From Undaria pinnatifida (taxonomy: Eukaryota > Sar > Phaeophyceae > Laminariales > Alariaceae): a stretch of 64,000 bases of DNA. Numbering within the stretch: position 1 is the stretch's first letter; each line of letters starts with the position of its first letter. Positions 47,906 to 59,165 of the stretch are shown here, piece by piece. Where the stretch lies: the NCBI GenBank assembly GCA_012845835.1, contig JABAKD010000002.1:6267106-6331105 (forward strand), given 5' to 3'. Under the pieces are notes generated by a model. The model ran no database searches, was not told the DNA's origin, and worked only from the letters and a program-made list of their open reading frames with translations. A program made the translations under genes and the position numbers.

Positions 47906-48480
47906 CAATAGTTTGACATCCGTAATATACAGAGCGCAGTAGTAGCGTATGCTATAGTTTACCTGGTAATGCATTTGATAAGATATAGTCTATACCAGGT
48001 GTCTTACAAGGTTGCTGGTACAGAAAAACGACTATACGGTGTAAGGTCTGAATCCTGCGAAACACGAACCAGCATTACGAGTACCGAGTGTCTGACATAG
48101 GCCAGGGCGACATGCGACATGACCCTAGGTGTTTCCGTCGAAGGACAATATATAAGATATCCTAACTTTATTTCGTGTGCTAACAAGCACACGGGGGTAT
48201 GTTAAGCGAGCAGTTAGACGGCACATGGAATATATTTGGGAGACACATAGCTCGGTCTTATTATCTTCAGCACGATCTCTATTTGCAGACGATGTTCTGC
48301 TGACAACCTCGAGCGCTTACACGATATCGTACAATACACAAAACAGCCCAGAATAACTGTGATATATCTAGAATAGTAAACAATACAAGCCAGATGATAT
48401 AAAGGAATGTCTTATTGCTTCAGTCGTCAGGTTTGTCCCCTTTGAGAATTTATAGTTTCCGCGCACATATTGAAATATCC
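47906..48480. other. Unassigned stretch
   Basis: No gene or repeat could be supported. The 3' end (48425-48480) begins to resemble the TTTATAGTTTCCGCGCACA part of R1. Confidence 0.3.
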
Positions 48481-49660
48481 CGTCCCCCGACCCCCCCCCC
48501 CCCCCCTCCCCTCCCCCTCCACTGACCTCTTTTTCATAACAAACGCCGACCCTTCCCCCCCCCGCCCCTCCGTCCCCCGATCCCCCCCCCCTTCCGCCTA
48601 GTCTGTCCAAACGCCCCACTCACAATCAAAATCGGCCTGAGTAATAAACACCTATACGCAGTTGATATCACGTCATTAATATTTTTCTGACCATCCATGA
48701 CGTAGTTTTCAATTATTCCCCCCCCCCCCCCCCCCCCCCATTTCAACGCCCCCTCTTTTCCGACCACCTACACGATCGCCTAGACCTAGCACCACGCGTA
48801 TAACAAGCTGCTACATATCATTGATCTCACAGCCGAAGTGTATTTGAATATTATTTGTGACCTAAACCTCCTAAAAATCCGCCCCCCCCCCACCCCCCTC
48901 TTGGTCTCCCTTACTCAAACGCCCCACCAAATATCGAAATCCGCCACATTAATAAACACTTCACACACAAGATATCACCTCATTATCTTTCGAGAGCCAT
49001 CCATGCCGCTGTGTTCCCCCCCCCCCCCCCCCCCCCCCTCCCCCCCCCCCCCGCTCCAACGCCCCCTCTTTCCCGACCACCTACACGATCGCCTAGACCT
49101 AGCACCACGCGTATAACAAGCTGCTACATATCATTGATCTCACAGCCGAAGTGTATTTGAATATTATTTGTAACCTACACCTCCCAAAAATCCCCCCCCC
49201 CCCCCCCTCTTGCTTTCCCTTACTCAAACGCCCCACCAAATATCGAAATCCGCCACATTAATAAACACTTCACGCACAGGATATCACCTCATAATCTTTC
49301 GAGAGCCATCCATGCCGCTGTGTTTCCCCCCCCCCCCCCGCCTCGAACGCCCCCTTCTTCCCCATCACCCGCACATTCGCCTAGACCTAGCACCACACGT
49401 ATAACAAACCCCTCACCTAAAGCCGTTCCCCCCCCCCCCCCCAACCCCGCCCCCACCCCCCCCGCCCCCACCCCCCACCCTCCCCCCCCCAACCCATCCC
49501 AACCCCACCCCCTCGAACACTCCACCCTCTCTTTACTCACTGATTGTACGAATTACCCCAGGATATACATGATAAACTGATGTTTTATTTCCAAAAATGT
49601 CACATTTATCCCCTCAAAATAATGTATAGTTTCCAGGCACATATTGAGCTGCCCCCCCCC
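48480..49660 (+). repeat. Poly(C) minisatellite array
   Basis: Units of roughly 290-315 bp are repeated. Each carries CGAAATCCGCCACATTAATA, GAGAGCCATCCATGCCGCTG, a C run, then CGATCGCCTAGACCTAGCAC and GATCTCACAGCCGAAGTGTA. Unit starts, taken at the AACGCCCCCT string, are about 48744, 49058 and 49347. C runs of 10 to more than 30 occur at 48486, 48717, 49014, 49194, 49328 and 49429. Open frames across it are proline-rich artefacts. The AGCCGAAGTGTATTTGAATAT part resembles the 3' end of R1, so the unit may derive from that family. Confidence 0.8.
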
Positions 49661-50066
49661 CCCCCGCCCCCAATAATATACTGGTGCCAAAACCGTCAGA
49701 TTTATCCCCTCGAAAGGATTTATAGCTTACATGCACAAATTGCCCCTTCCCCCCCCCCCCCCCTTCGCCCCCCTCCAAACCCGCTCGCTTTTGATCAAAA
49801 CCAGGACCCCCTTTCCCTTCACAGCTGTCAGATTTTGTCCCCCTCAGAAACGGGTTTTATAGTTTCCGCGCACAGACTGACTAAAATCATCCTGTTGACC
49901 CTGATAGCAACACTGTAGTTGTAAGGGGAGTCGCCGACCTATATCCTTAATGAGGACACACAACTCGTAATGCGCGCGATCGGAGTATCACACACAGCTT
50001 GCAAAATGAGTTTCGACGAAATCTTCGATGTCACAGCTGGAATGTATTTTAATTTTTATAATATAT
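49580..50066 (+). repeat. Retroposon R1, long copy next to epimerase C
   Basis: It has TTTTGATCAAAACCAGGAC, AGAAACGGGTTTTATAGTTT, GAGTCGCCGACCTATATCC, CGCGCGATCGGAGTATCACA and CACAGCTGGAATGTATTTTA in order. It ends about 430 bp upstream of the epimerase start codon, with further C-rich runs in its 5' part. Confidence 0.65.
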
Positions 50067-50319
50067 ATGGACGACGGTGGCACGTCTATCTGTGTTGTGC
50101 TGCGAGCGCTGTGCTTGCCTCTCAATTTAATGTTTCTATTGCATATACCATCATGTCGCTGCAATGTAAAAAGGTAACAATGCCCTATATAATTAGAAAG
50201 AAAAAAAATTTCAATATGACTTCAAAAAATTGCACATCCCCTACACCACAGTCCATATCAATGCCCTCAGACTATTGTGGCGTGGTATCGATCTTATCGT
50301 TCCATTTACATGCTCTCAT

Positions 50320-50496
50320 CTGTTGTGGTATACGATCGGAATGCCGAAAGGATTCAAGGGCCGATGACGTATGGTTCACCACATAACATAGCGCTACTGC
50401 GTCTTCTTCTTGCCGTCGAACCGTTTACCTGACCACACAGATCCCAGCGACAGGCCCGACCCCAAAACTCACACCCGAGCGCGGAGGAAAGTTGAG
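50320..50496 (+). promoter_or_regulatory. Conserved 5' flank of epimerase C
   Basis: The flank is shared with gene B (ATGGTTCACCAC, ACATAGCGCTACTGC, GTCGAACCGTTTACC) and in part with the dead copy A (ACGATCG....GAAAGGATTCAA and CTGACCA.GCAGATCCCAGCG). The frame of exon 1 is open back to about 50410 but contains no ATG before 50497. No TATA box is evident. It is probably the core promoter and leader, although common descent alone could explain the conservation. Confidence 0.45.
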
Positions 50497-53400
50497 ATGT
50501 CGAAGGCTTTAGGAAAGATCGCAGTCCTGAGCGTCGTCAGCCTCAACCTTGCTTCTGCAAAAAACACGGAGTCACCTAATCAGTCTATCCCCAAGCCGGA
50601 GTGCGATGCCAGCATTCCAGTGTCCATTCGGTATTCGTCGGTTTCCGAAAGACTGTACCTTGAGTCGGCGGACGGTAGCACCCGTGGCGGCTGTGTGACA
50701 CTGGCACATATATGGGAACATCAAAGAGGGAAGGCGCCTTTGTACGCTGTCGACCCCGTCAGCGGTGATTTTAGCGACAGCGTGACAGGGACATGGCTTC
50801 TAACGGAGGAACTGTGTGTGGAAGACGGAATCACGCTGAAGGTATGTTAACACCTTCCAACATCTTTCAACGCGTGTAGAGAGGCGGAACCATCCATCTG
50901 CATTTGGAAGTCGCTGGGTTCCAATACAGACATGATTATCGCTGCGTACACGCGGTGTGAGCATTTCACGTAAACGCGCGATACGGTTTGCTAGCCATTA
51001 TCGCCTAGTTCGGGCACGCTGAATGAATGACACTGAATACCATATACCGGGCGAAGACTAAATGTTGTGAACTTCCTTAATGACAATACGTACCTCTCAT
51101 TTTCACTGTTCTTTCGCGTTCAGGTGCATGGTTCTTCAGCCGGTGGTGAGGCTGACGAGTTACGCCTTCTGAGCACGAGCGATGTATTCATCAACCTGCG
51201 CGCTCACGGTGGAAGCCTCGACTTCTTGAGCACCAAGGTATACCGTTGGCTTCGAATAGTATGTCAAACGTCTAACGATGATATGCTATTCGTGCAGACC
51301 CATTTTATGTTTGTTTGCTACAAAACAACGTTGTGTCAAGACAGCCGCAGGTTGACATCACCATTGAAACATTGGTCGCTGTTGATCTCAGCTGAGCTCG
51401 CGTAAGGGTATATGTTTCCACAAATTCGATTCAAGTTTGATTGTACACCCACACTTTCTCCTGAAAGCCAATTCGTAGGGCAAATCCCAAATACTTTAAG
51501 AACAGTGTTCGGCGTGCCACACCTACGCATCATTTTGGCTACACGGTACAATGCGCCCCAGATTACATTTAAACATTGCTTTACATAACCTCCCAACCGT
51601 TATTGGAGTCCACTTTGACAGTTGTTCCCTCACCTGTGAACGGCCCTTACGTGGTTAACGAGACTTTAAGCTTTTTCTCTCGTTTGCTCGTTTCGTTTTC
51701 GGAACGTTTTAGAGTTGGTCACAGCGCAGTACATTAGATCCTCCTTATCTTGTACACCGTTTGAAATGCGGGCATTGTCCTCGCAACCCCAACTGGCGCC
51801 CATCGTATCAGGTTTTCGCGTGGGACACCTCATCCAACGCCCCCGACAAAGACGAAGACGACGGTCGGTCATATATCAGCGCCGTCTCAGAGGTCATCAC
51901 CGACGACACCCAGACGTGCAGTGGCCGAGCCAAGAAGAACATGGGAGAGGCAAGGATGGACATCGAGGACAGCGAAATGGGTTACCTCGGATATCATGGC
52001 AGCGAAAGCTACGGACTGACTTGGAAGGTAACAAGAAAAATATGAAAATACGTGGAAGTGTGGTGAGCTAAACCTTTATTTTTCCCCATCCGCCGGAGGA
52101 TAAAAAAAAAAAAGACAAACATCCTGCCTGAGACGTGAAGGCAGAGCTGATATCGGTAGATATTTCAATCAGAGTTTCACTCATTACTTGGGAAATATGC
52201 TGGGCAGGCCGTGTATGCGTTGTTAGGGCAACGTCGGCGATGTGACCGCTAATATGCTGCGTATGCCGCAACAACCGCAACAGCACACTAGTTGTAAATT
52301 TCGAATGTTGGCTGACTAATCCTGAACAACATCATGAACGATTTGAAATTTCTGATGCCTATTTTCTTTTTTTCCACACGCGATCGACCTCTACTTGGAC
52401 ATGTCGATCAATACAATCAGGTGCGCGGGTTCTGTGTGGACAAGAGCAACCACGAAGTGTTTGAGAATGTCAACGTTTACGGAAACATCTACGACTCGGA
52501 CATCCACCACAACAACTTCGGGGTTTACACGTACGGCCACCAGCAGGGGGACTGGAGAAGGAACAAGATGCATGACAATTCGGGGTACGGCTTCGACCCC
52601 CACGATGACAGCGACTTCCTCACCATCCACGACAACGAGGTGTACGACAACGGGTACCACGGCATCATCGCCTCAAAGCGCTGCAATTGGGTGTCAATCC
52701 AGGTACTGCCTATGTCAAGTCGTGCACAGGTAGTATCGCAGCGGATTTTTGACACAGGGATCGTCAGGGGGTTATCCGTCATGTAACGAACGGAATCGTG
52801 GTGGTTGTGATATTTCCCCTGCTAACCGTCGTTTTCTGATCGCGAATAAACATCAAGGCAATACAGTGACCCTTTTGCGCCAATGAAATTTTTTTTACAG
52901 TAGAACCCTTTACGGTCTCAACAAACGTTCGCTGTGTAGACTTCAAGTGTTGAGATTAACAACCTACAATGTATATAACCACCAATGCGTCTCATTCTCG
53001 TCGTAATATAGGGAAACGAAGTCTATGGCGGTGCTTCCTCGTCTGCTGGGATTTTCCTTCACCGGAGCAGCGACGACGCCATTGTCAAAGGTAAGCAGCA
53101 AAAAACAACGGTTCCTTCGTGTGCGTACAACCATGTTGCCGGTGTAGGCCGACCAGATGAATGGGCCACGTTGTGCTTGTGGTGAAGGTTGAGGCAACAC
53201 AGCGGTACAACACAACGTGCTGTTGACATTTAATAGGTCGACGTGCTGTTGCGTGTTTATTGCCCGTCTAATAGCCCACAGGCGTGGATGCAGTAGTGGT
53301 GTTCAAGTAAACGTATAGTCAGGAGATGATGGTGCAGCTACCCGGGTCGAGACGACACCGCTAATGTGTGCAGAAAAGAGTACGCATAAGAGATGCGGGG

Positions 53401-54602
53401 AGCGCGTTCTGAAAGGTAGTATCGTAATGGCTTAGCTTGCCGGGCTAGGCTAGAGAAGGAAGCACCCTAAGTTGCGGCGGATCCCCGAACTATTGCTGCT
53501 GGAATGCTAAGAGCTAGAGAGCGTTTAATCCAGATCCGTGGCGTATGATACCACCAACCACTCTCTCGGTTGATGATGTCGTGCTGATGTCGTCTGTCTA
53601 ACTCGTAAAATCCGTCGTTTTCGTCTGCGTTAGGCAACTACGTCCACGACAACGGCGACGCTGGGCTAGCCATGATGGAGTCCTTTAACGCCGACGTGTC
53701 CGACAATTTCTTCGAGAACAACAAGTATGGCGTTAGGTTCTCCGTAGGATGCGGCCACAACGTCTTTTCCGAGAACGTCATCAGCGGATCTGCCAAGTAA
53801 GTATGCAGTAAAGTTTCGAGAAGACCAATGCTCCGGTATGAGGGTCAAGGTTTGGGAGCTTTTCTGCAGTGGCTCGGGGTCCTTCGCGCAAGTGAATCCA
53901 CTGTTCCTTTACGGCCTTAAGCTATGGTGCTGATATAATTTTCCAAATCGATTCGCACTGGAGTGGGAATCTACGATGCACCTAAGAAAAACGCGGAAAG
54001 TACATTCAGCAGAAACACACAAAGTCATTCGTGCTAAGGACTCTAACCAGGGGGTAAAAACGTGTACCCCCCCCCCCCCCTCTACCGTAGGTCAGAAAGG
54101 AGTCCCTCATATCACCCAGTCTGTTCCGCCACTTGTCAGAAAGGAATTTTCGGGGCCTTCGTCGTAGCGTCGCAGGCGTTGATCGCTATAGTTGGAATGT
54201 TCGATGTTTAACAAACACGCGACGACAAATAAACAAGAGAGTCACTAACTGTTTCGATTGTGCCACCGTATTTCTCCTTGCCCATTGCATTCCCTGTCCA
54301 GATACAACATCTACTCGTACCTTGGATCCGACGCGCCCGATGTGGTGGAGTCAGGACGATCCCAGGACAACGAGTTCCACGACAACCACATTATCGGAGG
54401 TGTCGAAAGCATCAAGCTAATGGACGCCGATGGTACCAAGTTCATTGACAACGCCTTCGAGGACGCTACCACGATCCGTTTCGATGACTCAAAGAAAACC
54501 GTCATGCTAGGAAATATTGGCCTCAACAACAGCAAGCTCAAGGTCGCCAACGGGGCTTCGTTCGATGCGAGTTCTGACCATGGCTTCGAGCCAATCAGCT
54601 AA
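50497..54602 (+). CDS. Mannuronan C5-epimerase (copy C), seven exons, intact
   Basis: Epimerises beta-D-mannuronate to alpha-L-guluronate in alginate, which sets gel strength of the wall. Exons are 50497-50841, 51124-51237, 51812-52027, 52421-52702, 53012-53090, 53634-53796 and 54302-54602. Introns are GT-AG; four are phase 0, then phase 1 and phase 2. The spliced frame is 1500 nt, 499 residues, stop TAA. Residues 1-21 form a signal peptide. Residues about 30-225 are an N-terminal region of uncertain role, and about 226-480 a beta-helix of D/N/G-rich turns. YGFDPHDD is at residues 281-288 (52586-52609), with Asp284, His286 and Arg312 in the AlgG spacing. No calcium-binding R-modules are present. 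Residue 315 is Trp where copy B has Gly. Intron 3 holds a poly(A) retroposon copy. The gene diverges from copy B, head to head. Confidence 0.94.
52042..52113 (+). mobile_element. Poly(A) retroposon, 5'-truncated copy in intron 3 of epimerase C
   Basis: It matches 1961-2033 nearly base for base (ATGAAAATACG, GGAAGTGTGGTGAGCTAAA, TTTATTTTTCCCCATCCGCC) and ends in about 12 A. The first 41 bp of the longer copy are missing. It lies 14 bp after the exon 3 donor. The same intron in copies A and B runs from the donor to the GCAGAGCTGAT region without it. A short ACAA at both sides may be the remains of a target duplication. Confidence 0.75.
54063..54084 (+). repeat. Poly(C) tract in intron 6 of epimerase C
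   Basis: A run of about 14 C is followed by TCTACCGTAGGTC, homologous to the C run in intron 6 of the dead copy A (about 9880-9900 on the other strand). Confidence 0.75.
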
Positions 54603-55985
54603 CGACCAATGATCGGCGGTGTCTTGTGGGCTTCCTCATATGTATTTATACATAGTTCTTACAACGCTAATCGTGTCGGATATATCGAATGCCATCACAC
54701 TTGCCTGGTGTTGACTCTGTTGTACGGTGCATGCTTTCGATGTTTTCATCCTCACCCGTCCCACGTTTCGGGGACGAGTGGCCGCATAGTGGTTGCTACC
54801 AGGTATTGATTGTGTTGAGGTAGGTTCTTCACCACGCGACACACGGTTAGGGAGCCAGTGGTCACATTAAAGCCGCTATCAGGTCTTGATTTTCTTGGAA
54901 TACCCACCATCTCAACTTTGTGTCGCTGACAGGTCACACATGTTTGCCGCTTTATTGGTTTAGTTTTGCGACGTCCTGGTCCCGTGCTCCAGTGGTGGGC
55001 TGTCCAGCTATGACCCCTTCGTTTGGGATGGTTCATTTCGCTGGCAGCAGTGATATTTGTCATGTGTGTGGGTATCGAGGGATCACGGGAGTACTGTTGG
55101 TAATGTGTTGGTGTCCTTCGGAAACCAGGGGTGTGGAGTGTGCGGTTGTCGAGTGGCGCCTGCGTTGTGATATATACCGTCTGTTGAGTGAACAATGTAA
55201 GGGAAATAACGAGGTCCCCTGTAAGTTAGTTCGAATGTGTTTATATCGGCATTTGAACAGTTTACTGGTGCATATTTGTAGTGCGTTCATGTCGCTTCCG
55301 TAGGGAGCTTGCTGTAGACGTGAGGGTGTCGTTGACGAAAGGCGTTGATGTTTCACACATTTTTATGAATAGTATACCGCTACGATCAAGTTAAGTTGTT
55401 CTTATAAAAAATCCCGACGGAGGTCCGGTTGGCGCAATGCTTTTTGTGTTGCGAAGACGCTTCGGATTGCTGTACGTCTGCCGTGAAGTGAACATTTTAG
55501 GCAAACAGGGAGGACCCGCACAAATTCGTGCCATCAGAATAGTGTCGGTATTTTTACAGTTTAGTAAAGAGTATACATAATGTGTTTATGTCTTTCGGTT
55601 AGCACGTTTAAGGTAAAGGCGGATGGTGTGGTTGGCGTAGTGGTCTTCGTGTTTCCGATATTGCTATGAATATGGTAAAGTTCAGAAAAAGTGCTGCTGG
55701 TCCAATACAAGACCCAGGCTGAGGTTCCCGTGTGCCTTCTATGCTTAGGCGTTGTAACCTCTGTGCTGCAGAGATGGTTAAACATATTGCACAACTACTG
55801 TATGATCAATTGTTACTGTTATTATACGAAGGCTCTGCGGGTCCGTTGGTGTTGTACCCCAACAGGAAGTATATATGTACCAATAGGTCTGGTGGATTAG
55901 CTGTAAGGGCACATGCAATTAATTACTTGGTTTCCCTACAACTTTTTCCTAAGAGTGTGATATGTAGAGTCTCACAAATGTTGTA
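54603..55985. repeat. Segmental duplication: 3' flank of epimerase unit C
   Basis: The flank matches, inverted, 24.9-26.03 kb and 8.0-9.37 kb. The sequence after the stop (CGACCAATGATCG, GTGGGCTTCCTCA) and the 54900-54975 part (ATCTCAACTTTGTGT, CTTTATTGGTT) correspond to the flanks of B. The degenerate repeat with GTGGTTGGCGTAGTGGT recurs near 55420 and 55630. No gene is seen. Confidence 0.6.
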
Positions 55986-56489
55986 GTCATTGCACGCAAG
56001 GGGAGCGGCAGGAGGTTCTGCTCCTAAGATGAGGAGCTCTATATCTCGTCCGAAGCATGATTTTGAAGTTGCAAGCCAGCGGTGTGTCGAAACCCGGACA
56101 ATGAGTAGGCGTGGAAAATTATTGGGCGGTTGACACCCACGGTGGTCAGTTGGAACAACGCAACATTATACAAGGCTAACCTTCGTGACCCTTTCTCTGC
56201 GGTGTGATGGTTCCAGGGGTCTTGTTTTTAATTACTGACCAACATTGCGGGTGTTTCTTATGCCATATCTCCGCTCAACCAGTACGTGTCGTACTGCTCT
56301 ACTTATTCTGTCATATCACCTCTTGATGGTAAATTTTACGTTTAACAAGCGACTATGTTGTCGATCAATGAATCGCGAGGTTGTAGGCTACATATGGGCA
56401 GCAACATAGATGTCCTTGATACGGGCCATTGGTGAAGGTTACGTAGTCATGCATGGAGTACCCGATAGAAGGTTGGACATATTACGTAT
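55985..56489. other. Flank before the Copia element, with a partial palindrome-ended repeat
   Basis: 55990-56110 has a diverged copy of the palindrome-ended element (GATGAGGAGCTCTATATCTC, then ATTTTGAAG). The rest shows no gene or repeat I can support. Confidence 0.35.
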
Positions 56490-56927
56490 TGTGCTATGGA
56501 AATGTTAGCAAATAGGCGTTATGGGTCAATGTTCAGTAGCACTGCTCTTGTGTATCGTAGATCTCACATTTGTCGGTTCGAGTATAGCGTACGTATTTGT
56601 GCGGAAGGATTACTTCCGTGCGATTTTCCGCTTGATATCCGGGTAGCTCTCTCTCTTGTGGATCTCTTTTTCAGATATTTTTGGATCACAGCTGTCCTGG
56701 TCATCTCTGGAAAGCAGCCGTCGTCTGGGCTGCCGCAACTCTGCGGTTTATATCTGTGTGTATTGGCGAAATTAAGCGCCACCGTTGTACTATTCAACAT
56801 CTTCGCCATATCTCGGAAGCACTTCGTTTTCCAGGCTATCCTCTCGCACCGTGCCATCACCTCGACTAACGTCGACAGCACAGCCTTTCAAACGACCGTG
56901 CCAGGGTATCGTACACTATTCGTGTCA
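56490..56927 (+). repeat. 5' LTR of the Copia element
   Basis: It begins TGTGCTATGGAAATG and aligns with 63222-63657 through GTCAATGTTCAG, GCTTGATATCCGGGTAGCTC, GCAGCCGTCGTCTGGGCT and ACCTCGACTAACGTCGAC. The last recognisable match ends near TGTCA at 56927. The true 3' border could lie beyond. Confidence 0.75.
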
Positions 56928-57978
56928 AGTTTAGAAGCCTCGTGCGTGTGAGTGGGGGCCTGCGGCGACTGTGCGTCTAATGCTGTCGATAAGTGCTGTG
57001 GAGAGCAAACCCGTCCTTCACGATTTGGATATTTTTGGATCCTCCAGGATTTTGATATTTCTGGAGTTTGTTACGCGGGGAGCTACTGCCGGTGCCTGCT
57101 TTCTGCTGGAGGCCACACTGAGTCAACCCGCTTGCTTACTGGGCCCGACCTGATCAACTGGGCTCTCGGCTGCACTTTCGATACGCTACAGTTTGTGTAA
57201 AGCATTTCAGAGCACAACGTCTAGGCGTTCATTTCAGTCGGCGAATAGGCTTGTGCAGGGTTTTAGTTCTGCGCGCGGCGCACCGTTCTCAGTGCTCTTT
57301 GCGTTTGTAACTGGCGACCGAAATTGCCTGCGTGTGGTTCTCTCGCGAAGCATTGTTTATCCAAAATAGCTCCCACGTACCGAGTTGCCGGCTTGGTAGC
57401 GTGTGTAGTCTTAGGATACGACTGCTAGCTGGTAGCCGCCTGCTACTGCCGCTACACGTACATGACCCACTCACGTTATCTTACGTGCGCGTTGTAGTGT
57501 ACGCGAGGTATTCCTGCGCGTTTTCGTATACGCGAGGTAGGTCTGTCCAAGATATCTTCCTTGTGCTGGGTTTTGATCGGTTCGTGTGTATGCTGTGGAT
57601 CTGACCAGGCCTGTTTGCATCCGTGCAGCAGTCAAACGTCTACGCTGCAAGACGCGTTGAAAGTCTCAACAGTGCATCTGACCCGTGTATCTGGAGGACG
57701 AAGCCGGAGCTGGCTACTCGGTCGTCTCAACACCGCAGCTTCGCCACTTGTGGTTGGTCATAATCTGTGCTCGACGGGGCGCGGTGGTCTGGGCGGACGC
57801 TGGATGGCTAACGCCGGACGTGGGTCGTGAGCTACGGAGCTGCGACCTGAACTAAGCGTACCCCTGTGTAGCATTGCACCGTATACTTCGTAGAGGCGCC
57901 GACCCTTCTCGGGCTCTCGGGGCGTCGTGCGCGTGCCGAAAACCTGACCGTGCCCGGGAGTGTGCCCCTGGCTTTTAG

Positions 57979-58910
57979 GGATGGCGGAATCATCGACCTC
58001 CGGGCTCCACCGCATGCTGGACGCCGTTAGGAACATCTCGGGGCAGCAGGGTTTCGCGCGTAGAATACAAAACTCTGGAACGCAATTTACCTCTTCGCGC
58101 CGTATCTTAAGCCCATCCTAGCCGAGACCGACAGCCCTGCGGAACCTGAGCCGGATGAGGGAGGTAGGGCCAAGTGGGACCAGGCAAGCAGTCGCTTGTT
58201 CTCCCTCCTCCTCTTCGTCAACTTCGGGTCTGTGCACGCAACCGGTTTTACTCACGATGAGGCGGCGGATGTAACGGCGGCGTGGAAGGCCCTCAAAGAG
58301 CATTTCGACGTTCACACACAGGAATCTCGGCGCGCGTGTCACAGAGAGCTTTTCGGCCTTCATCATCTGGCGGGCGGGGATCCCATCGATTTCTTCACGA
58401 CAGGAATGGATATCAATATTCACCTCCAGGGCCTAGGGAAGGAGATATTCAAGGACGTCTAGTCAGACATCATGCTCTTTAACCTGACGAAGGTCCCAGA
58501 GTTGAAGTACATCCGTGAGATGAACTACCGTGGAGAAATCATGTCCAGTGACTGTCACAAGGAGACAGCCAACCGTTTCTACGTAGACCAGCAGCCGCGA
58601 AACGCGTCTAGGCCCGTGTTCTCGGGCCAGGGGGCCGCGATGCGGCGTCCTCATCCGACAAGTGCCATCAATGCAAGGCGTGCGGGCATTTCGAGCGTGA
58701 CGGCCCCCAACAAGTGCAGAAGAACCGTCCGAGGCCGGGGAAGAAAAAGTGCAAGAACAACCGGGGCGGTAGTGGGGGGAGTGTTCAGCCGAAATGGTGC
58801 TCCTACGACAACACCACCACGCACAGCGATGCTGAGTTTCAGAAAAATCAGGAGGTTCGCGCGAACAAGCATGAAGAGCTCAAAGGCTTGGTTGCCAACC
58901 TAGAGCTGCT
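57979..58910 (+). pseudogene. Copia gag remnant with zinc knuckle
   Basis: A likely start is ATG 57979. The frame then shifts near 58070 to KLWNAIYLFAPYLKPILAET and continues through AAWKALKEHFDVHTQESRR to a TAG at 58460-58462. The same frame resumes after it. Another shift near 58640 leads to the zinc knuckle at 58663-58704 (CHQCKACGHFERDG). The last Cys of the CCHC pattern is Gly here. An RPGKKKCKNNRGG basic stretch follows. Confidence 0.75.
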
Positions 58911-59165
58911 GCATTCCGCTGGTCAGGTCAACCTGCCCAACATCGGGAGCGCTCACTTGGCGCAATCGACTCCAGCGACGGCCATGCAGTCTCCCGCTGA
59001 GCCGGCGTCGTTCCGGTTCTCCTTCGGCGCCCAGCACGCTCCACCGGCAGCGGAAACTTCGTCTTCTGTTTTTTTCATACGCCTCCAGCGGCGTCTGCCG
59101 CCACTTCGGCGGCACCTTAATCTATCTCTTCAAAGCCGTCTGCCTAAGACCACCGCTTGCCTTCA

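Noticed and set aside
48838..49580. Proline-rich open frames over C-rich DNA
   Set aside because: They consist of CCC codons and repeat-unit sequence and change with run length. They are composition artefacts.
48480..49660. CRISPR-like array
   Set aside because: Units are about 300 bp with C runs, not short repeats with unique spacers, and the sequence is nuclear eukaryotic.
50410..50496. Upstream extension of epimerase exon 1 (and 30273-30359 for copy B) as the true N-terminus
   Set aside because: The frame is open but the first codons there are TTG and GTG, not ATG. The ATG at 50497 and 30272 is immediately followed by a classical signal peptide.
56496..56951. Membrane-like protein of 151 residues
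   Set aside because: The frame lies inside the Copia 5' LTR and is not preserved in the 3' LTR.
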